Positions 26,454-35,544 of a stretch of DNA of 64,000 bases are shown piece after piece. The notes beneath the pieces are model-generated. The model searched no databases, was not told where the DNA came from, and saw only the letters and a list, made by a program, of their open reading frames with translations. The stretch lies in NCBI RefSeq assembly GCF_004346225.1, contig NZ_SMAJ01000017.1, forward strand, positions 1-64,000. The letters are read 5' to 3'. This DNA comes from Paralcaligenes ureilyticus. Its GTDB lineage: Bacteria; Pseudomonadota; Gammaproteobacteria; Burkholderiales; Burkholderiaceae_B. Both the position numbers and the translations under genes were made by a program. Within the stretch, counting starts at the first letter, position 1. Each line of letters starts with the position of its first letter.

Positions 26454-27325
26454 TCGCGCCCCTCCTGTCCCATAATGCCTTGGGGACGGAATATCAGCAC
26501 AAGCGCCATCGCAACAAACAACATGACATCGGAATAAGCAGGATCAAACATAGAGGTAAGACTAAGAATTTCGCCCGCGATAATGCCCCCGATAATGGCG
26601 CCCGGGAAGGACCCCACGCCACCGATGACCACCACCACAAACGAATCAACGAGAACCCGAAAACCCATATCGGGGGCCAGCGTGACAATAGGCGCATCGA
26701 TCACGCCGGCATAGCCCGCGGCCATGGCCCCGATGCCAAACACCAGCAGGAAAATACGCTTGACATTAATGCCAAGGATGTTGACCATCAGCGAATCTTC
26801 GATTCCCGCGCGCACGATCAAACCCAGGCTGGTTCGATACAGCACAAAATAAAGCACCACCAAGGTACCGGCCGAAATAGCCAGCGCTTCGAGTCGGTAC
26901 AGGGGATAAATAAGGGAGCCGATATGCACAATGCCCTGGCCCCATGGGGGCGTAGGCACCGACAGGCTTACGCCGCCAAAAATCCCGCGCACGATCTCGA
27001 CCAGGACAATGCCTATGCCGAAGGTAACCAGGATCTGATCTTCGGGCGGACGCCCGTAAAACAGACGCACCAAGCCGCGCTCCATGATCAAGCCGACCAC
27101 GAGCGCTGCCAGCGCGCCTACCCCTATGGCGATCACAAACGAATCTGTGGCGCCATAGGTGGCAAAGCCCGCGTAAGCCCCGACTACAAACAGAGCCCCG
27201 TGCGCAAAGTTAACAACACCCAGCGTGCCGTAAATAATTGTCAAGCCAGTACTGATTAGAGCCAGCAACAGGCCCGTTGCGAGCCCGTTAAATAGCTGCG
27301 ATAAAAACAACGACATGCTAGGCAT
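26450..27325 (-). CDS. livH: LivH-type ABC permease, system 1
   Basis: 291 aa with about 8 helices. LISTGLTIIYGTLGVVNFAHGALFVVGAYAG is shown here only as the family's opening block (residues about 20-50); the conserved cytoplasmic EAA-like loop includes RAGIEDSLMVNILGINV. It forms the membrane channel with the LivM half of the fusion protein. The gene lies 56 bp after the binding-protein gene. Confidence 0.94.
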   Translation of the reverse strand: MPSMSLFLSQLFNGLATGLLLALISTGLTIIYGTLGVVNFAHGALFVVGAYAGFATYGATDSFVIAIGVGALAALVVGLIMERGLVRLFYGRPPEDQILVTFGIGIVLVEIVRGIFGGVSLSVPTPPWGQGIVHIGSLIYPLYRLEALAISAGTLVVLYFVLYRTSLGLIVRAGIEDSLMVNILGINVKRIFLLVFGIGAMAAGYAGVIDAPIVTLAPDMGFRVLVDSFVVVVIGGVGSFPGAIIGGIIAGEILSLTSMFDPAYSDVMLFVAMALVLIFRPQGIMGQEGRE

Positions 27326-27381
27326 TCAATCCCCCGCTTACCTTTATATATACGTCGAACTAACTATTTATATGAATAGTC

Positions 27382-28743
27382 TTAGACGTACGAGCCTAGC
27401 TTGCAACCAAAGTGACCCACTGGAGGCATGACAGACGCCCCATCGACAACGGCGACGATCTCGAACAGATCGGACTTGTCTTTCATGTCGGCCTTTTTCT
27501 TGCCGCGCACAATGGGGAAATTGATGACGCCCTGATGGTCTTCGCCACGGAACCACACCTCGCCCACGGGGCCTTCGCGCTTCTGGCCTTTTTCGTAAGC
27601 CTTGATGACTTCCGGGGCATAGAATGTGCCCGCCCGTTCGATGGCGTCAGCCCACAAAGCGGTATTGAGGTAAGCGATATAGGCCGAATCGTGCGGCTTG
27701 GAATTGAATTTTTTCTCGAACGCGGTAACGAAATCTTTGGCGACCGGATATTTGTCCTGCAGCGTCCACCAGAAGCCCGTTGCGCCATAGACACCCTCGA
27801 TGACGTCCGGCCCGAGCTCCTCACCCAGAAACGGCGCCATGTACGGGACGACCAAGGACATTTTGTCGAGAATGCCAAACTGCTTGGCCTGTTTGATCGA
27901 GTTGGCGGCGTCAGCACCGTAATCGATCACAACCAGGGTATCGGCGCCGCTATTGGCGATGTTGATCAAATACGAGCTGTAGTCTTTGGCGCCCAGCGGG
28001 TGTACCTGCTGGCCCATTGTTTTCCAGCCTTCTTTTTCGGTGAACTCTTTCATCGAATCGTAGGTGGTATGCCCATAGGTGTAATCGGGAACCAGATATA
28101 CCGCCTTGCGATTCTTGCCCATGGATTTGGCCAATACAGGCGAAATCGCCTTGGCTGCCGTGTAAGCGAAGTAGCACAGACGGAACCCGTAACGCTGGCA
28201 ATCCACCCCGGTTGTTTCATTGGAGCCGCTGATAGCCGCCAGGTAAATGGTTTTTTCGCGATTGCAGACCTTTTGCAGGGCAATAGCCACAGCGCTGCTC
28301 ACGCTGCCCGAAATCATCATGGCTTTGTTTTCATGAATGAAGCGCGTAGCAGCCTGAACGGCAGAATTGGGCTTGGTTTCAGCATCGATAACGCCGTACT
28401 TCACGGTTTTACCCAAGATGCCTTTTTTTGTCAGCGGTGAAATCTTTTTGATTTCAGCCGCACCGGCATTGAGCTGTTCAATGGCCAGCTCGTAGCCTTT
28501 TTGTTCGTCTGCGCCCTCGGCGGAGTATGGACCGGTCAAATCGAGAGTCAGACCCACAAAAACCGAATCACCGCTTACACCGGCCGGGTAATTGCCCAGT
28601 GCCGGATACTTATCGGCCGCCAACGCCATACCTGGTACGGCTGGCAACATTGCCGCTCCGGCAGCCCCTGCCCCCATCTTCAGCAACGACCGACGGTCAA
28701 TGCCGCCCTGTTGGCTGCCGGGACCCTTTTTTGTATCTTCCAT
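27382..28743 (-). CDS. Periplasmic binding protein, liv system 1 (Tat-exported)
   Basis: 453 aa from the ATG at 28743, preceded by AAGGAG. The N-terminus has a twin-arginine signal (DRRSLLKMGAGAAGAAML) ending in MALAAD. The mature part is a type-I periplasmic binding fold (VFVGLTLDLTGPYSAEGADEQKGYELAIEQLN). Its large size and Tat export are typical of the amide/urea/branched-chain group rather than classical LivJ. The ligand is not evident. It heads the operon; an AT-rich promoter region lies upstream (28744-29038). Confidence 0.92.
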   Translation of the reverse strand: MEDTKKGPGSQQGGIDRRSLLKMGAGAAGAAMLPAVPGMALAADKYPALGNYPAGVSGDSVFVGLTLDLTGPYSAEGADEQKGYELAIEQLNAGAAEIKKISPLTKKGILGKTVKYGVIDAETKPNSAVQAATRFIHENKAMMISGSVSSAVAIALQKVCNREKTIYLAAISGSNETTGVDCQRYGFRLCYFAYTAAKAISPVLAKSMGKNRKAVYLVPDYTYGHTTYDSMKEFTEKEGWKTMGQQVHPLGAKDYSSYLINIANSGADTLVVIDYGADAANSIKQAKQFGILDKMSLVVPYMAPFLGEELGPDVIEGVYGATGFWWTLQDKYPVAKDFVTAFEKKFNSKPHDSAYIAYLNTALWADAIERAGTFYAPEVIKAYEKGQKREGPVGEVWFRGEDHQGVINFPIVRGKKKADMKDKSDLFEIVAVVDGASVMPPVGHFGCKLGSYV

Positions 28744-29038
28744 ACTGATCTCCTTTGTGTGTAAACAAAATTGCTCGTCGAGCTTGATGTCGGTTTTGGT
28801 AGCCGGCAAAAGAACAGTGCAACAACAGCAAGCGAACAGGCTCGTCGGCTTGCATACAATATGCGCACTTTGGGCGCGCACCTACCCGCCCGCCACGATA
28901 TTTTTTTATATCTGGTTACGATGTGTTTTCAATATATCGCGCCGCGGCAAAAAAATATAGCAATTTATCCCTAGGGAAAACCTTCATTGAAGTCCCAACC
29001 CGGGCTTGATCAATTGACGAAAACGGCATACAGGCTGC

Positions 29039-29443
29039 TTAGTCGAGCCTGATCCGCCCTGCGTATTCGCGTAATATGCCCAGGCTCGGATCTTTGCGCG
29101 GCCAGATCAGTCCGACGCCGTCATCGTTGTAACGCGGCAGTACGTGCAAATGTAAGTGCGGCACCGTTTGCCAACCCGCAGGCTTGTTGGCCTGCAAGAT
29201 GGTCATGCCGTCAGGCTTGAATGCAGCGGCGACCGCACGGGCTATTTTGTGCGCCGCACGCATCATTGCCATCGCCGTTTCTTCGTCGGCCTGCATCAAC
29301 GTTTCGTAAGGCTGCTTGCTTGCAACCAGCACATGCCCGGGATTGACCTGGCCGGCATCCATGAAGGCATACACATGATCATCTTCGTAAACCTTGGCGC
29401 AAGGAATTTCGCCGCGGATAATTTTCGAAAACACAGTCTCCAT
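29039..29443 (-). CDS. HIT-family nucleotide hydrolase/transferase
   Basis: 134 aa. The histidine triad motif HLHLHVLPR lies near residue 100 and KIIRGEIPCAKVYEDDHVYAF at the start, as in HinT-type proteins. These act on purine nucleoside phosphoramidates or dinucleotides in the cytoplasm. The gene stands alone between the two liv systems. Confidence 0.93.
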   Translation of the reverse strand: METVFSKIIRGEIPCAKVYEDDHVYAFMDAGQVNPGHVLVASKQPYETLMQADEETAMAMMRAAHKIARAVAAAFKPDGMTILQANKPAGWQTVPHLHLHVLPRYNDDGVGLIWPRKDPSLGILREYAGRIRLD

Positions 29444-29516
29444 GCTTTGCTCGCTTTATCAATACGACATATACAAGAAGGCCGCAACCACGCTCCAACA
29501 AGATACTGCCGGGTCA

Positions 29517-29589
29517 TGGCACCCACAAGGGGTGCCGCCACAAACATGCCCACCCGTCGTTCACGTAGCGGCACCCCTAGTGGGTGCCA
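29517..29589. repeat. REP-like inverted pair (copies 5-6)
   Basis: The minus copy 29517-29542 and plus copy 29565-29589 face each other with a 22-bp spacer. Stems are GGCACCC/GGGTGCC; the second copy has loop CTAGT. They lie between the HIT gene and the second liv operon. Confidence 0.85.
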
Positions 29590-29728
29590 TTGCCCCCAAC
29601 ACATCACCACGCACCGCAACTGCCACCATCGCCACCAGACATAAATTTCGCGCCGGCCATTCAGAGCCACGTAAGTGTTCCAGTATAGGATACCCGCTTG
29701 GGTTCAGAAATAAAAACAGGAGACTTTA

Positions 29729-30988
29729 ATGTTACGCAAAGCTATTTCGTATTTGCTGGCTGCGTCGTTGCTTACGGTGACGGCAATGGCGGGTGCCGCG
29801 ACGGCGCCGTCCGAGATCAAGCTCGGAACACTCTATGCGTCATCAGGACCTTTCGCAGCGATTTCCATGCCGGTTTATCAAGGCCTGAAGCTCTGGGTTA
29901 ACCAGGAAAACGCGCAAGGCGGGGTCATGGTCAAACCCTTCAATAAACGCATTCCCATCAAGCTCATTTCTTACGACGACCAAAGCAATACCGCAACAGC
30001 GGCTACCTTGTACAACCAGTTAGTGACGCAAGACAAAGTTGATCTGCTGGTGGCCGACAGCGGCTCGGTACTGACGGCGCTGGCCGTGCCCATTGCACGC
30101 GAACACAAGATACTGCTGTTTGATCAAACAGGCACTGGCGGTACCTTTTTTACCAAAGACAACCCATACATCGTGCTGCTGTCCGATCCCGTATCGACCA
30201 TCTGGCCAAAATACGTGGCGGACTTCCTGACGCATGAAGGGCCCAAGCTTGGCATCAAGCGTGTTGCCCTGCTGTACGCCACCAACGATTTTACGGGCAC
30301 GCAAGCCAACGCTGTACGCGGCTTCATCAAGGCATCGGGCGCTCCGATAGAACTGGTGTACGACAAAGGCGTACCCACTAATACCACCAACTACACGGTA
30401 CTGATCAACAATATCCAGGCAGCCAAGCCGGACGCCGTGATTCAAATGGGCTATCCCGGCAACGATATCGCGTTCCTGCGCAACCTGCATGATTCGGGCA
30501 CCCACTTCAACTGGTTGTTTGCCATTTACCCCGGACTGGAAACTGAACATCTGGAAAAGACAGTAGGCGCCGATGGCCTGAAGTATGTCTACACCTACAC
30601 GCCTTCGTCAGCCGTTGAATACCACGCTGAATCGGGCATGTCGCTGCCGCAGTTCCGGGAAGCATGGAACAAGGCCTATCCAGACGGCAAAGTGGCGTTT
30701 GGCTTTAATTCCGTTGCCGGCTACACCAGCGGCCTGATCATACAAAACGCTCTGGCTGTCACCGAAAGCATGGATCAGTTGGCGCTGCGTAAAGCCGTGT
30801 TCAGCCTGTCGGGCAAACTCAAAACCCTGGACGGCACGTTTGCGCTGGATGAAAACGGCGCGCAAGTGGGTGAAATCACTCCACTGGGCCAGTTGGTTCC
30901 CGACGGTAAAGGCAGCGTGAAATTTACGGTCGTCTATCCTTCGGACGTAGCAACGGGGAAAGCGATTTACCCAGCGCCATCCAAATAA
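29729..30988 (+). CDS. Periplasmic binding protein, liv system 2
   Basis: 419 aa. A Sec signal peptide (LRKAISYLLAASLLTVTAMA, cleaved near AGA-AT) precedes a type-I binding fold: IKLGTLYASSGPFAAISMPVYQG is its first block and KRVALLYATNDFTGTQANAV begins the second lobe. It captures an amino acid, amide or aromatic acid for the permease encoded downstream. It is the first gene of a five-gene operon. Confidence 0.92.
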   Translation: MLRKAISYLLAASLLTVTAMAGAATAPSEIKLGTLYASSGPFAAISMPVYQGLKLWVNQENAQGGVMVKPFNKRIPIKLISYDDQSNTATAATLYNQLVTQDKVDLLVADSGSVLTALAVPIAREHKILLFDQTGTGGTFFTKDNPYIVLLSDPVSTIWPKYVADFLTHEGPKLGIKRVALLYATNDFTGTQANAVRGFIKASGAPIELVYDKGVPTNTTNYTVLINNIQAAKPDAVIQMGYPGNDIAFLRNLHDSGTHFNWLFAIYPGLETEHLEKTVGADGLKYVYTYTPSSAVEYHAESGMSLPQFREAWNKAYPDGKVAFGFNSVAGYTSGLIIQNALAVTESMDQLALRKAVFSLSGKLKTLDGTFALDENGAQVGEITPLGQLVPDGKGSVKFTVVYPSDVATGKAIYPAPSK

Positions 30989-30995
30989 GGCCTTG

Positions 30996-31032
30996 TCAGG
31001 CTCCCCTTTCAGGGTTCCTGAGAGGGGCCTGA
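30996..31032 (+). promoter_or_regulatory. Intercistronic stem-loop after the binding-protein gene
   Basis: TCAGGCTCCCCT (30996-31007) pairs with AGAGGGGCCTGA (31021-31032), with one G-U and one mismatch. No T run follows. Such hairpins between a binding-protein gene and its permease genes often stabilise the upstream mRNA and so raise binding-protein levels. Confidence 0.5.
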
Positions 31033-31081
31033 TGCCCGTCGCGATGCACTGCATCGTTATTCAACACGAGCCCGCCGCCAT

Positions 31082-31957
31082 ATGCTTGAGTACTCGATAG
31101 TAGCCGGCCTGCTTTTTGGCCTTTATTTCAGCCTGGTCGGCCTGGGCTTGAACCTGGTCTTTGGCGTAATGCGCATCGTCAATCTGGCGCACGGCGATTT
31201 CGTCATGCTGGGCGCCTTGGCCGCGGTGGGGTGCTACAGTGCCTACGCCATCAGCCCGATTGCGGCGGCAGTGCTGTCGCTGTTCGCATTCGCCATTGTC
31301 GGCTTTCCTCTGTACTACCTGCTGGTGCCCCGCCTGCTGCGCTCGTCCGACCCGGAGATGCTGTCGATCATTCTGTTTTTCGGACTATCGCAAGTCATTG
31401 AATCGCTAACGACGATCGTGGTTGGCCCCAGCGAGCGTTCGATTCCGGGGCGCGCATTGGGTGGCGGTCCGGTCCATCTGCTGGGTCAAACATTCCCCTC
31501 AGCCTGGGTCATCAGCGCCGTAGCCAGCGGCATCGCCGTCATGCTGCTGTTTCTCTACCTCTATCACACCCGTGCGGGACGCCTGACGCGCGCCGTGATG
31601 GTTGACCGCAACGAGGCGCTGGCTACCGGAATCGATGTCGACCGGATATCGGCGCTCGCTTTCGGCATCGGGTTGGGCCTGGCGGCCGTGGCCGGCTGCT
31701 TTGCCCCATTCATGCTGGGCAGTGTCACGCCCGCCATCGGCGTCAATCTAACCATACAGTCATTTACGGTGATTATTGTCGGCTCGCTGGGCAGCCCCTT
31801 GGGCACGGTTCTGGGCGGCCTGATCTACGGTGTGTCGCTGATGCTTATGCAAACCTATTTCAGTTCCTGGGCGGGCTTGCTGCCCTACCTGCTTCTAATC
31901 GCCATTCTTCTCGTGCGGCCCAGCGGGCTGTTGGGCCGCAAGGTGCGGTATGTCTAA
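31082..31957 (+). CDS. livH: LivH-type ABC permease, system 2
   Basis: 291 aa with about 8 helices. It opens LFGLYFSLVGLGLNLVFGVM, followed by RIVNLAHGDFVMLGA. The loop VDRNEALATGIDVDRI is the ATPase-contact region. It overlaps livM by 8 bp. Partner of the LivM encoded downstream. Confidence 0.94.
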   Translation: MLEYSIVAGLLFGLYFSLVGLGLNLVFGVMRIVNLAHGDFVMLGALAAVGCYSAYAISPIAAAVLSLFAFAIVGFPLYYLLVPRLLRSSDPEMLSIILFFGLSQVIESLTTIVVGPSERSIPGRALGGGPVHLLGQTFPSAWVISAVASGIAVMLLFLYLYHTRAGRLTRAVMVDRNEALATGIDVDRISALAFGIGLGLAAVAGCFAPFMLGSVTPAIGVNLTIQSFTVIIVGSLGSPLGTVLGGLIYGVSLMLMQTYFSSWAGLLPYLLLIAILLVRPSGLLGRKVRYV

Positions 31958-32870
31958 AGCACTGCGACACTCCCTGCAGGTTCTGATTCCGCTTGTTGGC
32001 GCGGCGGCCCTGCTGCCGTATGTCTACCACAATCAGCTCCTGCTGTTTAATTTCATCGTGTTTTTAACCCTGGCGCAAGGCGTAAACATTATTTACGGCT
32101 TCACCGGCTACCTGCCCTTTGGTTATGTCGGATTCTTCGGCGCCGGAGCCTACGGATTTGCGATCGCCGTCATGCATCTGCACGCGCCGCCTTTGGTGGC
32201 CATGGTGGCAGGCGCATCGGCCTCGGTGCTGTTCGGGCTGGTGCTCACGCCCATGCTGCGGCTATCGGGCCCGTATTTCGCTATTGCCAACCTGGCGGCG
32301 GCGCTGGCAATTTCCGAAATCGTGTCCAACCCCGCACTCGAATCCATTACCAAAGGGCCTTATGGCGTGTCGCTTTCGGGTATATTCCAGCCCGCCTTCA
32401 GCTATGCCGTGGCAATCGTGGTCATGGCATTTTCGATGGGCTGCGTACTGTACTTGCGCCACTCGCGCTTCGGGCTGGCTTTGCAAGCCATCAAGGACGA
32501 TCCCATCAGCGCGGCGATGGCGGGGATCAATGTGGTGCGCGCACGCATCGTGGCCTGGCTGCTTTCGGCATTGATCGCAGGCCTGATCGGCGCCAACTTT
32601 GCCTGGTTCGTGTCGGTGTTTTATCCCGACAACGTATTCAGCCCCGATTTCAGCATTTTCGCCATCGTTTTCGCCCTGTTCGGTGGGGTCGCCACGGCGA
32701 CCGGGCCGATACTCGGAGTGGTGCTGCTCTACGGTCTGTACAACGTCATCGGCATTTCAACGCCACAATATTTTCAACTGATATATGGTTTACTGATTAT
32801 GGCCCTGGTGTTATTTTTGCCCAACGGGCTGACCTCGTTGCTGCGGCGCTGGGGCATCCATGTCATCTGA
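31950..32870 (+). CDS. livM: LivM-type ABC permease, system 2
   Basis: 306 aa with 8-9 helices; GVNIIYGFTGYLPFGYVGFF is the family block and LALQAIKDDPISAAMAGINV the cytoplasmic coupling loop. It overlaps livH by 8 bp and livG by 11 bp, so translation is coupled. Confidence 0.94.
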   Translation: MSKALRHSLQVLIPLVGAAALLPYVYHNQLLLFNFIVFLTLAQGVNIIYGFTGYLPFGYVGFFGAGAYGFAIAVMHLHAPPLVAMVAGASASVLFGLVLTPMLRLSGPYFAIANLAAALAISEIVSNPALESITKGPYGVSLSGIFQPAFSYAVAIVVMAFSMGCVLYLRHSRFGLALQAIKDDPISAAMAGINVVRARIVAWLLSALIAGLIGANFAWFVSVFYPDNVFSPDFSIFAIVFALFGGVATATGPILGVVLLYGLYNVIGISTPQYFQLIYGLLIMALVLFLPNGLTSLLRRWGIHVI

Positions 32871-33609
32871 AGCGTCGGGCATCGCAACTGCCTCCCCGCT
32901 GCTCACGGTCAAAAACCTGGCCAAGCGATTTGGTGCTTTCCAGGCGCTGCAAAGTGTCAGCTTCAACGTTCGTCCCGGCGAAGTGTTGGGCCTTGTCGGG
33001 CCTAACGGCTCGGGCAAGACAACCTGCATTAATCTGATTACCGGCCTGTACAAGCCCGATGGCGGGGCCATCCAATACCAGGGACGCTCGATCGGTGGGC
33101 TGCCTTCGCACCGGCTGGCACACATGGGAATCAATCGCAGCTTTCAAATTCCAAAACCGTTCAAATCACTTACCGTACGCGAAAACATCGAAGTTGCCGT
33201 GGCCTATGGCGGGCGCGGCTCGGATACGGCTGAAATCAAGCGCCTGCTGGAGTTTCTCGAACTGGATCTGCTGACCGATCGTCTGGCAAGCGAGCTGACG
33301 AGCGGCCAACAGAAGATGCTCGATCTGGCCCGCGCACTGGCGACCAAACCGGCGCTGCTGTGCGTCGACGAGCTGGGTGCCGGCTTGAACCCCAATGAGC
33401 TCACGCACGTGGCCCAGCGCCTGCGCGAGCTGGCCCGTTCGGGCATGGCCTTGCTGGTGGTGGAGCATCTGATGGACTTCGTGGACCAGGTGACAGATCG
33501 CCTTATCGTGCTCAGCGTGGGCAAAGATATTTTTTCGGGCCCCCTGTCGCAAGCAGTCCAGGATGCCCAGGTGGTGGAAGTCTTTTTGGGAGCGCCCGAT
33601 GAGCACTGA
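32860..33609 (+). CDS. livG: LivG-type ABC ATPase, system 2
   Basis: 249 aa. Walker A GPNGSGKTT, family motif NRSFQIPKPFKSLTV, signature LTSGQQKMLDLARAL (the usual LSGG is changed to LTSG) and Walker B LLCVDELGAGLNP. The usual Asp-Glu-Pro after Walker B is DEL here, a small deviation. It overlaps its neighbours on both sides. Confidence 0.93.
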   Translation: MSSEASGIATASPLLTVKNLAKRFGAFQALQSVSFNVRPGEVLGLVGPNGSGKTTCINLITGLYKPDGGAIQYQGRSIGGLPSHRLAHMGINRSFQIPKPFKSLTVRENIEVAVAYGGRGSDTAEIKRLLEFLELDLLTDRLASELTSGQQKMLDLARALATKPALLCVDELGAGLNPNELTHVAQRLRELARSGMALLVVEHLMDFVDQVTDRLIVLSVGKDIFSGPLSQAVQDAQVVEVFLGAPDEH

Positions 33610-34315
33610 TTTGCTCACCGCATCCGGCCTGGATGCAGGCTATGGCGGAGTGCAGGCGCTATGGGGCGCGGGCCTGTCGGTGCGCGCCAAGGAAACCGTG
33701 GTGCTGATGGGCCCTAATGGCGCGGGGAAGACGACGCTAATCAAAACAATTATGGGCCTGGTCCAAAGCTGGAAAGGAGAGATCAGTTTTGAAGGCCGCA
33801 ACATCGTTCACGATCGAACCGATAAACGGGTTCGTGCCGGCATTGCCTACATGTCCGAAATAGGCTGCTTTCCAGGCTTGAGCGTCGAGGACAATTTACG
33901 TATCGGGGGCCAGTTCCTCCCCGCCGCCGAATTCAAACGGCATATCGACGACCTTTATGATCGCTTCCCTACTCTGGCGCAAAAACGCAGGGCGCTGGGC
34001 GGCAGCCTGTCTGGCGGCCAACGAAAAATCCTGGGGGTCGCCAAGGCCCTAGCCGGCAAGCCCAGGCTTTTGGTCATGGACGAACCCTCCGCCGGCCTGT
34101 CGCCTTTATTCGTCAGAGAAGTTATCCACGTCCTGGGTCAATTCCGCGATTCAGGCCTGGCGCTCCTGATTGCGGAACAAAACATCCGCTTCCTGGACTT
34201 GGCCGACCGCGTCTATACCCTTGAAGGAGGGCGAATCGGCTTTGAAGGGACGGTACAAGCCCTGCACGCCGATGCCGCGCTGGAGCGCGCCTATTTCGGG
34301 TTGAAAAAAACCTGA
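33599..34315 (+). CDS. livF: LivF-type ABC ATPase, system 2
   Basis: 238 aa from the ATG at 33599, overlapping livG by 11 bp. Walker A GPNGAGKTT, signature LSGGQRKILGVAKAL and Walker B LLVMDEPSAGLSP are standard. It is the last gene of system 2. The 426-bp gap that follows (34316-34741) contains an AT-rich stretch at about 34465-34540, probably promoter DNA, and no other recognisable feature. Confidence 0.94.
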   Translation: MSTDLLTASGLDAGYGGVQALWGAGLSVRAKETVVLMGPNGAGKTTLIKTIMGLVQSWKGEISFEGRNIVHDRTDKRVRAGIAYMSEIGCFPGLSVEDNLRIGGQFLPAAEFKRHIDDLYDRFPTLAQKRRALGGSLSGGQRKILGVAKALAGKPRLLVMDEPSAGLSPLFVREVIHVLGQFRDSGLALLIAEQNIRFLDLADRVYTLEGGRIGFEGTVQALHADAALERAYFGLKKT

Positions 34316-34741
34316 ATTCGTGCGCTAAATGAGGCCCCTCCGGCAAGAACCCCATCTGCCGCAACGCCCCTCACATCAGGCATAACACCCACTCAATTTG
34401 TCACATCCTTGGCGCCGTTTTTTTGCTACGCTCGGGTTGCCGAGGACGTGGTTGCGAGCCATGGTAATTCAACATAAATAGTACAAAATAGCTTATAAAC
34501 AAAGACAAAATTTTTATATAAAAAGCGAAAACACATCGCATAAACTGAGCCTGTTCTTTTGGAGCAAGAACAACCCTCAACTGCAATCTCCGAGTACAAG
34601 TAAAACAGCATCAGCCGCACAACAGGCTGACCCAGACGTTATCCAACTGGCATTCACGCAGAGTCGCTCGCCATCGGCCGCCCGACGCCATGCAGCATCA
34701 GTCACCATCGAGTTCGCACGATCCCGATCAGGAGAATCATC

Positions 34742-35023
34742 ATGAATGATATTGTCGACAAATATGTAGTCTATGCCCGTAAGATTGCCGTGCAATACGA
34801 AGCAAAACAGGTCGCTTTTGCTGATCTCACGGGCCTGGTCGAGGAGTTCGCCTCGAAGTTCACCGCACAGGTCAACGAGCTGCCGGAGTCGCAGCGCGCT
34901 CCCACCCGCGCCGCGCTCGAAACAGCCATCGAAGCCGTGCAAAATTCCCTGGATGAACATAGCCTCTCCGCGCAAGCGCTGGAAGAAATTCTGCTTTCGT
35001 TTAACCGCACGCCTATTTATTAG
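34742..35023 (+). CDS. Small cytoplasmic protein of unknown function
   Basis: 93 aa. The ATG has CAGGAG nine bases upstream, which supports it as a real gene. It is predicted mainly helical (VDKYVVYARKIAVQYEAKQV, then two more amphipathic helices), with no signal peptide, membrane helix or cysteine. No family is recognised. It is monocistronic, between the liv system and a repeat-rich gap. Confidence 0.65.
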   Translation: MNDIVDKYVVYARKIAVQYEAKQVAFADLTGLVEEFASKFTAQVNELPESQRAPTRAALETAIEAVQNSLDEHSLSAQALEEILLSFNRTPIY

Positions 35024-35061
35024 CGGCGTGGCAACGATGGCGTTATGAAATGCACCTGTCG

Positions 35062-35232
35062 CTTGTAGTGGCAGCCCTTGTGGCTGCCAAAACCGTTAGC
35101 CGACAGGACGGTATCTTATTGGCCGACAGACGGTATCTTGCATGAATGACAGGCACGAGGCCTGTCGCTACAGGCCTGTCGCCACAAAATTCGCGCGCGC
35201 ATTTCTGTAGCGGCAGCCCTTGTGGCTGCCAA
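35062..35232. repeat. REP-like cluster (copies 7, 8 and a GACAGGC variant) with tandem repeats
   Basis: Plus-oriented copies lie at 35062-35090 and 35206-35232 (stem GGCAGCC/GGCTGCC). A minus-oriented variant at 35148-35172 keeps TGTAGC and a 5-nt loop but has stem GACAGGC/GCCTGTC. Near-identical units CCGACAGGACGGTATCTT (35100-35117) and CCGACAGACGGTATCTT (35123-35139) lie between them. Confidence 0.8.
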
Positions 35233-35292
35233 TAACTTACCCTTTAAAATAACATCAAAAATGCGCAACCCCGAACGCAAGCGCTCCTGCAT

Positions 35293-35434
35293 GCTATCCG
35301 TTCATTCAGTCTCGACAAGCCGCCATGCCCCCCCCCAACAAACTCCGAATTCTTCACTGCCTTTGGCAGGGATACGCGTGGTCGAAATGACTCACATGGT
35401 CATGGGTCCGATTTTGGGATGCTGTTCATCGTGA
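35293..35434 (+). pseudogene. Decayed duplicate of the CoA-transferase gene start
   Basis: 35293-35421 aligns without gaps to 38593-38721, which spans the end of the HMG-CoA-lyase-like gene and the start of the CoA-transferase gene. The encoded fragment (ATG 35325) keeps LAGIRVVEMTHMVMGP and then ends in a stop at 35434. A run of nine C lies right after the ATG. About one base in six or so differs, so it is an old copy. The rest of 35024-35544 is repeats and the tctC promoter region. Confidence 0.85.
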
Positions 35435-35544
35435 ATACCATCGTAAATTGCGATGGAGTCCATCGCCAGAGCGCCCTTATAAACACATGGCGATCCGGTT
35501 AGACTGCTTCCTAAACTATCGACAATAATTACGGAGACAAATCC

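Noticed and set aside
26480-27259. A 259-codon plus-strand frame
   Set aside because: Antisense to livH; composition is dominated by His, Gln and Asp as in a complement of membrane codons.
34316-34741. Possible gene in the 426-bp gap
   Set aside because: Only short frames without ribosome sites; the AT-rich part looks like promoter DNA.
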